Assembly (NCBI GenBank): GCA_902464275.1
Contig: CABQIK010000017.1
Span: 1-37,907, forward strand
Direction: 5' to 3'
Source of the DNA: an uncultured Alphaproteobacteria bacterium
GTDB taxonomy: Bacteria > Pseudomonadota > Alphaproteobacteria > RF32 > CAG-239
Length of the DNA: 37,907 bases
Below are positions 1 to 6,920 of this stretch, piece by piece. Each line of letters begins with the position of its first letter. The stretch's first letter is position 1. A program made the translations under genes and the position numbers. The notes beneath the pieces were generated by a model. The model ran no database searches. It was not told where the DNA came from and was given only the letters and a program-made list of their open reading frames with translations.

Positions 1-4
1 CAAT

Positions 5-80
5 GGTTCCATGGTGTAGTGGTTAACATGCCAGTCTGTCACACTGGAGATCGCGGGTTCAAGTCCCGTTGGAACCGCCA
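5..80 (+). tRNA. tRNA-Asp (GTC)
   Basis: Cloverleaf is complete. The 7-bp acceptor GGTTCCA (5-11) pairs with TGGAACC (70-76), followed by discriminator G77 and an encoded CCA (78-80). The anticodon loop CTGTCAC is closed by CCAGT/ACTGG and reads GTC. Confidence 0.97.
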
Positions 81-84
81 TTCG

Positions 85-159
85 GCTTGGTAGCTCAGTA
101 GGTAGAGCAGAGGACTGAAAATCCTCGTGTCGGCGGTTCAATCCCGTCCCCGAGCACCA
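85..159 (+). tRNA. tRNA-Phe (GAA)
   Basis: Anticodon stem GAGGA/TCCTC closes the loop CTGAAAA, giving anticodon GAA. T arm GGCGG-TTCAATC-CCGTC and encoded CCA (157-159) are present. The acceptor stem has a T-G wobble and a mismatch at its innermost pair (T91-C149), so it is slightly weakened. It lies 4 nt after tRNA-Asp and probably shares its transcript. Its 3' side borders the prophage remnant, so it is a plausible integration site. Confidence 0.95.
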
Positions 160-162
160 TTA

Positions 163-190
163 AAAACCCTAGATTTACCTAGGGTTTTAT
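163..190 (+). terminator. Rho-independent terminator of the tRNA-Asp/Phe unit
   Basis: AAAACCCTAG (163-172) and CTAGGGTTTT (179-188) form a perfect 10-bp stem with a 6-nt loop, ending in a T run, directly after the tRNA-Phe CCA. Confidence 0.85.
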
Positions 191-221
191 TTGTTTTAAA
201 CTAGCATATTAATTTTTATAT

Positions 222-295
222 TTTGCTCATTTTTGTTCATTTTTGCTATTCTGAATCGTTTTTTACCTCCTTATTTGCACAAAGTTTGCACAAAA
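222..295. repeat. Short direct repeats beside tRNA-Phe (possible phage att arm sites)
   Basis: Two sets of helically phased repeats occupy the otherwise empty 190-360 stretch. TTTGCACAAA occurs at 274-283 and 285-294 (11-bp period). Three near copies of TTTTGCTCA/TTTTGTTCA/TTTTGCTA follow a 10-bp period at about 223-250. Tyrosine integrases bind short direct repeats of this kind flanking their core site, and this stretch separates tRNA-Phe from prophage lysis genes, so attP/attL arm sites are a reasonable inference. No integrase gene is visible. Confidence 0.35.
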
Positions 296-360
296 TTTTC
301 CCGATTCTTTTTTATTATCTATTTTTTACATAGTTCCAGTTCCTGCCTTAACTTATTAAT

Positions 361-603
361 TCACCCTATCCATTCCCACGTATTCGGAAACTCATCATAA
401 CTTGCTTTTTCAAGCTCCGCGGCATCTTTTGTTATGCCGCTTTTCCAATCGCCGACCTTTTTCTTTTCTTCCGCCGTTAAAGGATTAGTAATTAAGTTAC
501 GTCCTACCCCGATGGTTAAAAATCCGGCTGAGCATTTATAAGGGGTTAAGCTTATCCCCTCGTGTATACAAAGCCGCTGTATTGCTGTACCCAAATCAAT
601 CAT
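361..603 (-). CDS. Phage lysozyme (GH24, T4-type), C-terminally truncated
   Basis: An 80-residue protein matching the N-terminal active-site half of T4-type lysozymes (GH24), which cut the MurNAc-GlcNAc bond of peptidoglycan at host lysis. Glu15 (in HEG), Cys24 and Thr30 (in FLTIGVGRN) fall exactly where T4 lysozyme has Glu11, Asp20 and Thr26. The Asp-to-Cys change is a known natural variant (YKC-type active site), so it need not mean inactivity. Family members are usually about 150 residues; this one stops after a Trp-rich stretch (NTWEWIG) where the C-terminal lobe should begin, so the enzyme is probably dead. Past the stop the same frame stays open for 13 more codons. The start overlaps the stop of the holin-like gene (ATGA), a usual lysis-cassette arrangement. 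Confidence 0.8.
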   Translation of the reverse strand: MIDLGTAIQRLCIHEGISLTPYKCSAGFLTIGVGRNLITNPLTAEEKKKVGDWKSGITKDAAELEKASYDEFPNTWEWIG

Positions 604-863
604 TTTCGCCCCTTTCTTCTTTCATTTCTGGCGGTATACATTAAATCAATCTTTACTTTGATTTCAGCAAGCAATTCATTGTTTTTGTTTAACAATAATG
701 ATGCCGAATCTTGCTTATGCTCAATGTTGTCAATTCGTTTGCCGTGGCTTGCAAGGCGTTCTTCCTGCCGCGCTTTCCACTCGCCAAGGCGAATAACCAC
801 CGCTAAAAAAGCCACAATAGACGCACAGCCCGACAACGCACCGACTAAATTTATAAATTCCAT
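600..863 (-). CDS. Small membrane protein with coiled coil, holin-like
   Basis: About 87 residues from the ATG at 863 (MEFINLVGAL...). I prefer this start because the upstream in-frame ATG at 893 lies inside a transcription-terminator hairpin. One hydrophobic segment (about residues 4-24) is followed by a charged helical stretch with heptad-like spacing (RQEERLASHGKRIDNIEHKQDS). It overlaps the lysozyme start by 4 nt. The size, single membrane segment and position directly before a phage lysozyme suggest a holin or lysis-associated protein. This is inference from context; no specific holin family motif is recognised. The Shine-Dalgarno is weak (AAAGAAAA). Confidence 0.6.
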   Translation of the reverse strand: MEFINLVGALSGCASIVAFLAVVIRLGEWKARQEERLASHGKRIDNIEHKQDSASLLLNKNNELLAEIKVKIDLMYTARNERRKGRK

Positions 864-2079
864 AGTTTTTTCTTTTACAAAAAAAACCTGCATTTTCAGG
901 CTTCAGGTTATAGTCCTGATAATAATAAAAGCTTGCGCATTGCCCATACGTTTCAAGTTTTTCGGCATATTCTTCAGCAGTTACGGTTTGTAAAGTTCCG
1001 AGTTTTGACATAGTGTTGATTTTATTCAAACTCTCCAGACTTCCGGCTTTCTGATTTGTTTTGGACAAACCTATTTTAATGGCTTTATCAAGCTGTCCTG
1101 ACTGAAACGGCGTTAAACCCTCATAAAGTGAAGATATATGCGGAAGTTCAGAGTTGACAACAACCGATTGCTGTGGTATATTATTACCACGAGCAGCGTT
1201 AGGAATGGGAGTTTGCCCCGCTTGACTTAACCCTCGGCCCGTCTCAGCAACTTGGGGCTCAGGCCTGTTTTTTAATACTTTTTCAAATTCCTTTCTTCCA
1301 GTTTTTTCTTCTCTGGCAAATTTAGTAACCAATCTTCCGTCATCCGGATTATTTATAACCATGTCATAGACGCTTTTCTTGTTTTCAGGATTATAGTATT
1401 GTTTTAAACGATATTCTCTGTTCTGCCCATCGTGTACACTCCGAATGATTTGCTGAGGCTTGTTATGCGTAGATGGTAATGTTTCAACATATTGAGCACG
1501 TTGAGTATCTTTTAAGAAATGTGCATAATCATTACGCCCCTCTTCATCCAAACGAAACTTAAATTCAGGATTCTGTTTTTCCATATTCCGACGAATACTC
1601 TTTAATACAGAGGTATCATTACCACCGCGATATCTGGTTACCTGAGGAGCAAAATTAAATACTTCGTCTTCCCCATGCTTAGTTATATAATCGCCATAAC
1701 GGGCACGTTCATCCGCAATCACCTTCGGAACGTTAATCTTACTTATCAGCGAACTGTCAACCATATTCGCCGTTTCTTGATTAATGCCTCTCGCCGCAGG
1801 TCTAACTTTATTTAAATATTCTTCGGCAATATCATCACTGCCGCGTATACCCTGCTTCAAAATCTTAACCGCCTGCGGATTATTAACAACGTTATTTAAT
1901 CCGCCATGCATGCCTGCGGTCATCATACGACTACTAAACGGGCGAACAATACTTTTCACCCCCATTCCAACCCCCGAAATGCCAACCGGCAAAGCCGCTC
2001 CAATGCTACCGCTTAAAGCAATATTTTTCGGCAAATCGCCCAAAGTGTCAGAACCGGTTACACCATAAGCGGCGCTCAA
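730..2079 (-). CDS. Prophage protein with nuclease-like domain, copy 1 (probably degraded)
   Basis: A 449-codon frame with no ATG; the first usable start is TTG at 2079. The frame is open upstream to about 2136 and encodes AVKQPLLRLFLTLSAAYG, which matches the N-terminus of the protein at 2979-4574, so the true N-terminus has been lost. Residues about 149-260 (RYRGGN ... GRLVTKFARE) align by eye with residues 79-192 of that protein. Their pattern, an H-h-L-K-D stretch, then R..Y, then an N-P turn, ending in a V-Y-D-M-V and T-K-F strand, resembles the phage-associated BECR (barnase/EndoU/colicin/RelE) nuclease-like domains. The last 55 or so residues read through a terminator and overlap the holin-like gene in another frame, so they are unlikely to be native. 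Function is inferred, not proven. Confidence 0.5.
   Translation of the reverse strand: MSAAYGVTGSDTLGDLPKNIALSGSIGAALPVGISGVGMGVKSIVRPFSSRMMTAGMHGGLNNVVNNPQAVKILKQGIRGSDDIAEEYLNKVRPAARGINQETANMVDSSLISKINVPKVIADERARYGDYITKHGEDEVFNFAPQVTRYRGGNDTSVLKSIRRNMEKQNPEFKFRLDEEGRNDYAHFLKDTQRAQYVETLPSTHNKPQQIIRSVHDGQNREYRLKQYYNPENKKSVYDMVINNPDDGRLVTKFAREEKTGRKEFEKVLKNRPEPQVAETGRGLSQAGQTPIPNAARGNNIPQQSVVVNSELPHISSLYEGLTPFQSGQLDKAIKIGLSKTNQKAGSLESLNKINTMSKLGTLQTVTAEEYAEKLETYGQCASFYYYQDYNLKPENAGFFCKRKNYGIYKFSRCVVGLCVYCGFFSGGYSPWRVESAAGRTPCKPRQTN
877..910 (-). terminator. Terminator hairpin inside the prophage remnant
   Basis: On the minus strand AACCTG ... CAGGTT (from 885-890 and 904-909) is followed by a run of eight T. 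A shorter CCTG/CAGG hairpin with a 6-nt loop is nested within it. It sits where the gene at 730-2079 would be expected to end, although that reading frame runs straight through it. Confidence 0.6.
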
Positions 2080-2142
2080 GGTTAAAAATAGCCGAAGTAA
2101 TGGCTGTTTTACCGCAAAAAGCTTTTTTTGTGATTTACTCTA

Positions 2143-2167
2143 TAAAAAAGAGGCTTTAAGCCTCTTG
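2143..2167 (-). terminator. Terminator after the small prophage ORFs
   Basis: On the minus strand AAGAGGC-TTAAA-GCCTCTT is followed by six T. It ends transcription of the small-ORF group at 2187-2850 and lies just upstream of the start-less gene at 730-2079. Confidence 0.8.
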
Positions 2168-2186
2168 CAAAAAAAACTAAAATCTG

Positions 2187-2387
2187 CTACCAAGCAACCG
2201 CGCTTTCGCATTCATCATACGTTCGCTCCGGAAACTCTTGCATGCATCGTTCAATATTTTCTTCATCATCCCATGACAGTATTATAACCCCCGGCACTCC
2301 AATAACTATAAACGATACGAAAAAGCCGATAAGGCATAGTTTACAAAACTCTTTTACGCCATTTAAAAAACTTTCTATTTTTTTCAT
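2187..2387 (-). CDS. Small prophage membrane protein (66 aa)
   Basis: MKKIESFLNG... with one hydrophobic helix at about residues 17-38, then an acidic, Cys-containing tail ending in ERTYDECESAVAW. A good Shine-Dalgarno (GGAAAAAG) precedes the ATG. The DECES motif recurs in the neighbouring 41-aa ORF (ending EDECESTI), which hints that the two are related or share a partner. No family is recognised. It belongs to a chain of tiny minus-strand ORFs between the two large virion-type genes. Confidence 0.6.
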   Translation of the reverse strand: MKKIESFLNGVKEFCKLCLIGFFVSFIVIGVPGVIILSWDDEENIERCMQEFPERTYDECESAVAW

Positions 2388-2418
2388 TTTACTTTTTCCA
2401 AGTTAAAAACTTAAGTTA

Positions 2419-2565
2419 TTATTTCATAACATATTCAAACAACCAAAAGCATAAACAATACGATAATGCCGAAACAACAAGAAAACCAATAAAAAGCATT
2501 TCTGAAATATTAGTAATTACGTTTAATACTCTTAGAAACCATTTCTTCACAGTGACCATCTTCAT
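2419..2565 (-). CDS. Small prophage membrane protein (48 aa)
   Basis: ATG at 2565 to TAA at 2419, 48 residues beginning MKMVTVKKWFLRVL and containing a hydrophobic helix (MLFIGFLVVSALSYCLCFWL). AGGAAA lies 6 nt before the ATG. It is too short for most gene callers. It lies between two other small membrane ORFs in the same orientation, so it probably belongs to the same prophage transcript. No family recognised. Confidence 0.45.
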   Translation of the reverse strand: MKMVTVKKWFLRVLNVITNISEMLFIGFLVVSALSYCLCFWLFEYVMK

Positions 2566-2576
2566 AAAATTTCCTA

Positions 2577-2702
2577 CTAAATGGTGCTTTCACATTCATC
2601 TTCCGTTCCATAAAAAACTAAATGTTTAATTCCGCCATTATACAACACCATATAAAAACCTTGTGCATATAGCAGAGCTTCTGCAATAGCTATATCATCC
2701 AA
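2577..2702 (-). CDS. Tiny prophage ORF (41 aa) with DECES tail
   Basis: TTG at 2702 to TAG at 2577, 41 residues (MDDIAIAEALLYAQG ... EDECESTI). The start overlaps the end of the 51-aa ORF, suggesting translational coupling, but no strong Shine-Dalgarno is seen and the start codon is uncertain. The C-terminal DECES echoes the 66-aa protein at 2187-2387, which supports it being a real, possibly truncated, relative. Confidence 0.35.
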   Translation of the reverse strand: MDDIAIAEALLYAQGFYMVLYNGGIKHLVFYGTEDECESTI

Positions 2703-2850
2703 AAACAGCTTTTATAAAGCTGTATATGCGACCTCTGCCTGCCTTTCTGAGCATTTTATAATCTATGATTTGCTCTTTTATAGAATTGAACAACTCTATA
2801 AATATATACACCATAGTCCAAAAAAGCACAAACCAAACAATAACAGCCAT
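2695..2850 (-). CDS. Small prophage membrane protein (51 aa)
   Basis: ATG at 2850 to TGA at 2695, 51 residues (MAVIVWFVLFWTMVYIFIEL...) with an N-terminal membrane helix and a basic cytoplasmic tail (KMLRKAGRGR). A clear AAAGAGGAATA ribosome binding site precedes the start. It is the first gene after the large virion-type gene at 2979-4574. No family recognised. Confidence 0.5.
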   Translation of the reverse strand: MAVIVWFVLFWTMVYIFIELFNSIKEQIIDYKMLRKAGRGRIYSFIKAVFG

Positions 2851-2978
2851 TATTCCTCTTTATTATGATACTTTATTTGGAACATAAAATCAATATTTTT
2901 TATAAAACGGCGCAGAAACAGCCGCCTGACTTAATTTGCCAAGCGCCCGCCCCAAAAGGCGGCTTAACGTTAATACCA

Positions 2979-4574
2979 TTATTTATTTTGATAATCCGAT
3001 GCAGCTCTTAATGCCGGTGCTGACAAGCCATTTGTAAGCACCGGATTAATATCAACATTAATTGGTGTGCGCACTATTCCGTCAGCCAAACGCCGCGCGG
3101 CAGCGCGTCGGCTGTTACGCATCAAAGCTTTACCAGCCAAACCGGCACCGGTTACCGCCAATGACATCGGATTAAAAAAGCCGCCCACAACACCGGCAGC
3201 GGTCAGAGGACTTGATATACCACTCCAAAACGGCGTTACATTTGCCGTTCCGCCGCCAACTGAAGTCAAGCCTTGATTTAATTTGCTTTCAAAGACATTT
3301 TGAGCAGAAGCTGCTTCTGCGTATTTGGTGTTAATGTCCTTAAATCCCGGAAACTCTGTGTCCATTAATTCTTTTAATGAATTTTCAGCTCTTTTCAAGG
3401 CACCTGATTTTGAAGCGCCGACTTTAATTTTATTTCCGGCTTCTTCACGCAATATTTTCTTCAGCATATCAAATTCTGCCAAACTTCCCGGAGCTATATT
3501 ATCAAAAGCTCGTGGATCTACCTCTCGCATTTCGGCAATTATATCTTTGGCAATCGGGTGATTTTGATAAAAACTGTTTACCTTTTCCGGCGCAAGTGTT
3601 TTTCCGCCGTTTTTAGCCATAAACTGAGCATACGAAACTTCAGCTTTTGCCATTTCTGGGGTTTTAATCAGTTTTTCAAAATCAGCATCAAACCAACCAT
3701 TTTTACGCCGTACCAGATTATCTTGCAAAATACGCGCCCGTTCTGACAAATCACTTGCCCCTGACAACACACCATTGCGCATAATTCTTGCTTTATCCCT
3801 GTTTGCTAACGCCTCAACAAAACTTCTTTTTTCAAAAGGGTTGACATTTGTTTGTAAAGATGTTATATTTTTATTAAAGTTAGCATTGTGAGGAGGAAGT
3901 ATCTCTGTTTGACTTGCAATGTTCCCCACCTCAGATACTTGAGAATTTGGGGGCACCAAATCCATAATTTTACTTATACTTTCCTGTCCATGTTTACCCT
4001 CGCGAGCTATTTTTGTTAGGGTTTTTCCTGTTTCGCTGTTAGATATTAAATCGTAAACATAATTATTGTGTTCAGGATTATCGTAAATACTATAACGATA
4101 TTCTCTTGGATAACCCTCTTTTGTAAATCCATTTTTCTTTATTTGTGGATTATTATATGTATCCATAAATGTGTGTATATATCTTTTTCTTTCGGAATCT
4201 TGTAAAAGATGTTCATAATCTTTTTCAATTCTGCCGGTAGCATCATTTTTCAAAGTTCTAAATTTAAAATTAGGATCTGTTTTTTCAAGATGCCGAACCA
4301 TGCTTTTAAGAACAGCTTTTTCGTTGCCTCCACGATATACCTTAATTTTTTTCAATCCCTCTTCAGCTAAAATATCAGCATTGCTTTTTGGTGTTATCGT
4401 TTTTTCCGGTAAACTCAAAGGGTTTTTGCGTTTTCCAAAATAACGACTTACCCGATTAATTACCGGACGCGTAGCCGCATTAATGGGGCTTAGCAGATAT
4501 GGCATAAGATACGACATACCCGCACCCATTCCGGCGCCCATTCCTGCACTCAATGATAAAAACAACCGAAGCAA
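2979..4574 (-). CDS. Prophage virion-type protein with nuclease-like domain, copy 2 (5' frameshift)
   Basis: A 531-codon frame opening at TTG 4574. Its likely native start is ATG 4641 (MSPSITSVSTETEVTPLAVK), which is in frame only if one A is removed from the 5-A run at 4581-4585. The paralogous stretch at 2107-2110 has four, so a +1 insertion probably broke this gene. Order: hydrophobic Gly/Met-rich N-terminus (10-32); nuclease-like domain (about 79-192, starting KVYRGGNE) shared with copy 1; a helical, charged region (240-420); an Ala/Gly-rich hydrophobic stretch near 460-500; a basic tail. Large helical proteins with hydrophobic tails are typical of phage internal or ejection proteins, which is my inference. 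The BECR-like call rests on the pattern EHLL, R..YI, N-P, V-Y-D-L-I, L-T-K-I. Confidence 0.55.
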   Translation of the reverse strand: MLRLFLSLSAGMGAGMGAGMSYLMPYLLSPINAATRPVINRVSRYFGKRKNPLSLPEKTITPKSNADILAEEGLKKIKVYRGGNEKAVLKSMVRHLEKTDPNFKFRTLKNDATGRIEKDYEHLLQDSERKRYIHTFMDTYNNPQIKKNGFTKEGYPREYRYSIYDNPEHNNYVYDLISNSETGKTLTKIAREGKHGQESISKIMDLVPPNSQVSEVGNIASQTEILPPHNANFNKNITSLQTNVNPFEKRSFVEALANRDKARIMRNGVLSGASDLSERARILQDNLVRRKNGWFDADFEKLIKTPEMAKAEVSYAQFMAKNGGKTLAPEKVNSFYQNHPIAKDIIAEMREVDPRAFDNIAPGSLAEFDMLKKILREEAGNKIKVGASKSGALKRAENSLKELMDTEFPGFKDINTKYAEAASAQNVFESKLNQGLTSVGGGTANVTPFWSGISSPLTAAGVVGGFFNPMSLAVTGAGLAGKALMRNSRRAAARRLADGIVRTPINVDINPVLTNGLSAPALRAASDYQNK

Positions 4575-4580
4575 CGGCTG

Positions 4581-4585
4581 TTTTT
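4581..4585 (-). other. Homopolymer frameshift site
   Basis: Minus strand GTAAAAACAGCC here versus GTAAAACAGCC in the paralogue at about 2104-2112. The extra A separates the ATG-started segment (4641 downwards) from the long frame of the 531-codon gene. Confidence 0.6.
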
Positions 4586-4650
4586 ACCGCAAGAGGCGTA
4601 ACCTCAGTTTCTGTTGATACAGAAGTTATGCTTGGTGACATTGGGCAAGC

Positions 4651-4869
4651 TCAAGGAAATAAACTTTTAAGAACCTCAAGCATGTCGGAAATGGGCGAAT
4701 TTTGTTCACCGTGCAACACTGTATCAGGCTGCTCCTTAAAAATATATATGTCACAAGACACTAATTCGGTACGCCCGTAAGGTTCGCGCAGCGCAAGCTT
4801 GCGCTCACCAACTACCCGCTCCGAACAATGACCTTCGGTCATCTGTTCCACAGATACTTGGGAGCACAA
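4651..4869 (-). pseudogene. C-terminal remnant of an upstream prophage gene
   Basis: The frame ends in TELVSCDIYIFKEQP ... DMLEVLKSLFP, protein-like in composition. Its upstream part coincides with perfect hairpins and runs into a tRNA terminator, so no real start exists. It stops 9 nt before the ATG at 4641 of the virion-type gene, as adjoining phage genes do. I read it as the 3' stub of a gene cut by the prophage boundary or a deletion. Confidence 0.3.
4790..4855. repeat. Cluster of perfect small hairpins
   Basis: A 16-bp perfect palindrome AGCGCAAGCTTGCGCT (4790-4805), then ATGACC-TTC-GGTCAT (4828-4842) and ATCTGT-TCC-ACAGAT (4841-4855). They lie just beyond the terminator of the minus-strand tRNA operon, at the prophage edge. 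Confidence 0.6.
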
Positions 4870-4896
4870 AAAAACCTCGCTTTCGCGAGGTTTATT
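4868..4896 (-). terminator. Terminator of the tRNA-Cys/Asn operon
   Basis: On the minus strand AACCTCGC-GAAA-GCGAGGTT is followed by seven T, directly after the tRNA-Asn CCA. Confidence 0.9.
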
Positions 4897-4897
4897 T

Positions 4898-4972
4898 TGG
4901 CTCCGACTATCTGATTCGAACAGATGACCGATCGGTTAACAGCCGATTGCTCTACCGCTGAGCTAAGTCGGA
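4898..4972 (-). tRNA. tRNA-Asn (GTT)
   Basis: Acceptor TCCGACT/AGTCGGA, discriminator G, encoded CCA. Anticodon stem ATCGG/CCGAT closes the loop CTGTTAA (GTT). Second gene of the minus-strand tRNA-Cys/tRNA-Asn unit. Confidence 0.97.
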
Positions 4973-4978
4973 ATAACA

Positions 4979-5053
4979 TGGAGGCCGGTACCGGAATTGA
5001 ACCGATATAAAAGGATTTGCAGTCCTCTGCATGAGCCATTCTGCCAACCGGCC
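4979..5053 (-). tRNA. tRNA-Cys (GCA)
   Basis: Acceptor GGCCGGT/ACCGGCC, discriminator T (the U73 identity base of tRNA-Cys), encoded CCA; loop CTGCAAA gives GCA. First gene of its operon, 6 nt before tRNA-Asn. Confidence 0.97.
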
Positions 5054-5083
5054 ATACCAGTACCAAACTCATTGGTGATTTAC

Positions 5084-5112
5084 ATATATACAAATATTTT
5101 TGCCCGCGTCAA
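5084..5112 (-). promoter_or_regulatory. Promoter of the tRNA-Cys/Asn operon
   Basis: Minus-strand TTGACG (5112-5107), then 16-17 nt, then TATATA/ATATAT near 5090-5084. Transcription would start about 25 nt before tRNA-Cys. Confidence 0.6.
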
Positions 5113-5220
5113 TACTTTTTTTATAAAAATTACATTTTTTTTGCATATATATAAAAAAAGTCTTTTTTTCAGCGCAAATTTATAGTCTACTGTGCATAAC
5201 AAACTTACGGGAGATTAAAT

Positions 5221-5655
5221 ATGAACATCGCAATAGCATCCGACCACGGCGGATTTGAAATGAAACAAGCTCTTGTCAAACACTTTGCCGAACACGGGCA
5301 AAAGCTCATAGACCTTGGAACTGACAGCACAAGCTCGGTTGATTACCCTGATTATGCCGATAAAATGGCTGAATATATCTTAACAAAAAAAGCTGACTTG
5401 GGCATTTTAATTTGCGGCACCGGAGTCGGAATTTCTATTGCCGCCAACCGCCATAAAGGGATTCGCGCCGCGTTGCTTTATAACAAGTTTGTTGCCGAAA
5501 AAGCCAAACAGCACAACAACGCCAACATTATTGTTTTCGGTGGCAGAACCATGACCGTTCCTGAAGTTATTGAATACTGCAACATTTTTTTGAACACCGC
5601 CTTTGAAGGCGGACGCCACCAACAGCGCTTAAACAAGTTGGATAAAGGAGAATAA
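5221..5655 (+). CDS. rpiB: Ribose-5-phosphate isomerase B
   Basis: Interconverts ribose-5-phosphate and ribulose-5-phosphate in the non-oxidative pentose phosphate pathway; cytosolic. It is 144 residues, the normal RpiB/LacAB length. The SDHGG motif (Asp8, His9), which binds phosphate and the opened ring, and the catalytic Cys65 in GILICGTGVG are present, as is HNNANIIVFGGRT near residue 98. GGGAG lies 8 nt before the ATG. It is followed 5 nt later by glyA, whose ribosome binding site (AAGGAG) is inside the rpiB 3' end, so the two are one transcriptional unit. The rpiB-glyA pairing is common in alphaproteobacteria. Confidence 0.96.
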   Translation: MNIAIASDHGGFEMKQALVKHFAEHGQKLIDLGTDSTSSVDYPDYADKMAEYILTKKADLGILICGTGVGISIAANRHKGIRAALLYNKFVAEKAKQHNNANIIVFGGRTMTVPEVIEYCNIFLNTAFEGGRHQQRLNKLDKGE

Positions 5656-5660
5656 CCGTT

Positions 5661-6914
5661 ATGGATTTTACGCAAAATCTTAAAACCGAAGACCCGGATA
5701 TTTTTAACGCTGTTAAACAGGAACAAACGCGCCAACTTGAACAAATTGAGCTGATTGCCTCTGAAAACTATGTTTCCAAGGCCGTTATGGAAGCGCAAGG
5801 TTCGGTTTTAACCAATAAATACGCTGAAGGCTATCCCAATCACCGCTATTATCACGGTTGTAAAAACGCCGACATTGTTGAAACCCTTGCCATTGAACGC
5901 GCCAAACGCCTCTTTAACGCTGAATTTGCCAATGTGCAGCCACATTCGGGCTCTCAAGCCAATACTGCGGTTTATGTGGCATTGCTGCAGCCTCATGACA
6001 CTATTTTAGGTATGAGTCTTGATGCCGGCGGACACTTAACCCACGGCGCCAAAGTTTCGTTTTCCGGTAAATGGCTTAATGCCGTTCAATACGGCGTGCG
6101 TGAAGATACCGGTTTAATTGATTATGATGAAGTTGAGTGCTTGGCTCTTGACTATAAACCCAAACTCATTATTGCCGGCGGCTCAGCTTATCCGCGGCAA
6201 ATTAATTTTGCTCGTTTTCGTGAAATTGCCGACCGAGTCGGAGCTTACTTTATGACCGACATGGCGCATTTTGCCGGTTTGGTCGCCGGCGGAGTTCACC
6301 CTAACCCGCTGCAATGGGCAGATGTTGTTACCACCACCACTCACAAAACCCTGCGCGGTCCGCGCGGCGGCATGATATTAACCAACAATGCCGAAATTGC
6401 TAAAAAAATTAATTCGGCAGTATTCCCCGGAACCCAAGGCGGTCCGTTAATGCACGTTATCGCCGGCAAAGCCGTCTGCTTTAACGAGGCTTTAAGCAAT
6501 TCATTCAGGCTCTATGCCCGCGATGTTATCAACAATGCCAAAATTTTGGGAGAAACGCTCAAAAAACGCGGCTTAAATTTAGTTTCCGGCGGAACCGACA
6601 CTCACTTGTTATTGGTTGACTTGCGCCCCAAAGGCTTAACCGGTGATGTTGTGGCGGCCGCACTTGAAAAAGCCCACATCACCTGCAACAAAAATGCGAT
6701 TCCTTTTGACCCGATGCCCCCCAAAGTTACTTCCGGCATCAGATTAGGCACTCCTGCCGGCACCACCCGCGGATTCGGCGAGGCGGAATTTATGCTTATC
6801 GGCAATGCTATCGGCAATGTCATTGACGCCCTGGCACAAGGCGACGCCGAAGCAACAATTAAGTCCACCGCCGATGAAATGATTGCGCTATGCCGCCGTT
6901 TTCCGGTTTATTAA
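5661..6914 (+). CDS. glyA: Serine hydroxymethyltransferase
   Basis: PLP enzyme converting serine and tetrahydrofolate to glycine and methylene-tetrahydrofolate, the main source of one-carbon units. 417 residues, full length. The PLP lysine is Lys229 in TTTTHKTLRGPRGG. The substrate region LIASENYVS (31-39) and the PHSGSQAN motif (94-101) are intact. It directly follows rpiB and uses a Shine-Dalgarno in the rpiB end. It converges on nfo with a 6-nt gap and no room for a separate terminator. Confidence 0.98.
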   Translation: MDFTQNLKTEDPDIFNAVKQEQTRQLEQIELIASENYVSKAVMEAQGSVLTNKYAEGYPNHRYYHGCKNADIVETLAIERAKRLFNAEFANVQPHSGSQANTAVYVALLQPHDTILGMSLDAGGHLTHGAKVSFSGKWLNAVQYGVREDTGLIDYDEVECLALDYKPKLIIAGGSAYPRQINFARFREIADRVGAYFMTDMAHFAGLVAGGVHPNPLQWADVVTTTTHKTLRGPRGGMILTNNAEIAKKINSAVFPGTQGGPLMHVIAGKAVCFNEALSNSFRLYARDVINNAKILGETLKKRGLNLVSGGTDTHLLLVDLRPKGLTGDVVAAALEKAHITCNKNAIPFDPMPPKVTSGIRLGTPAGTTRGFGEAEFMLIGNAIGNVIDALAQGDAEATIKSTADEMIALCRRFPVY

Positions 6915-6920
6915 TCAAGA

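Noticed and set aside
562..993. Plus-strand frame of 143 codons opposite the prophage lysis genes
   Set aside because: Antisense to the lysozyme and holin-like genes, with no start signals.
4839..5093. Minus-strand frame of 84 codons
   Set aside because: It runs through tRNA-Cys, tRNA-Asn and their terminator, so it is not coding.
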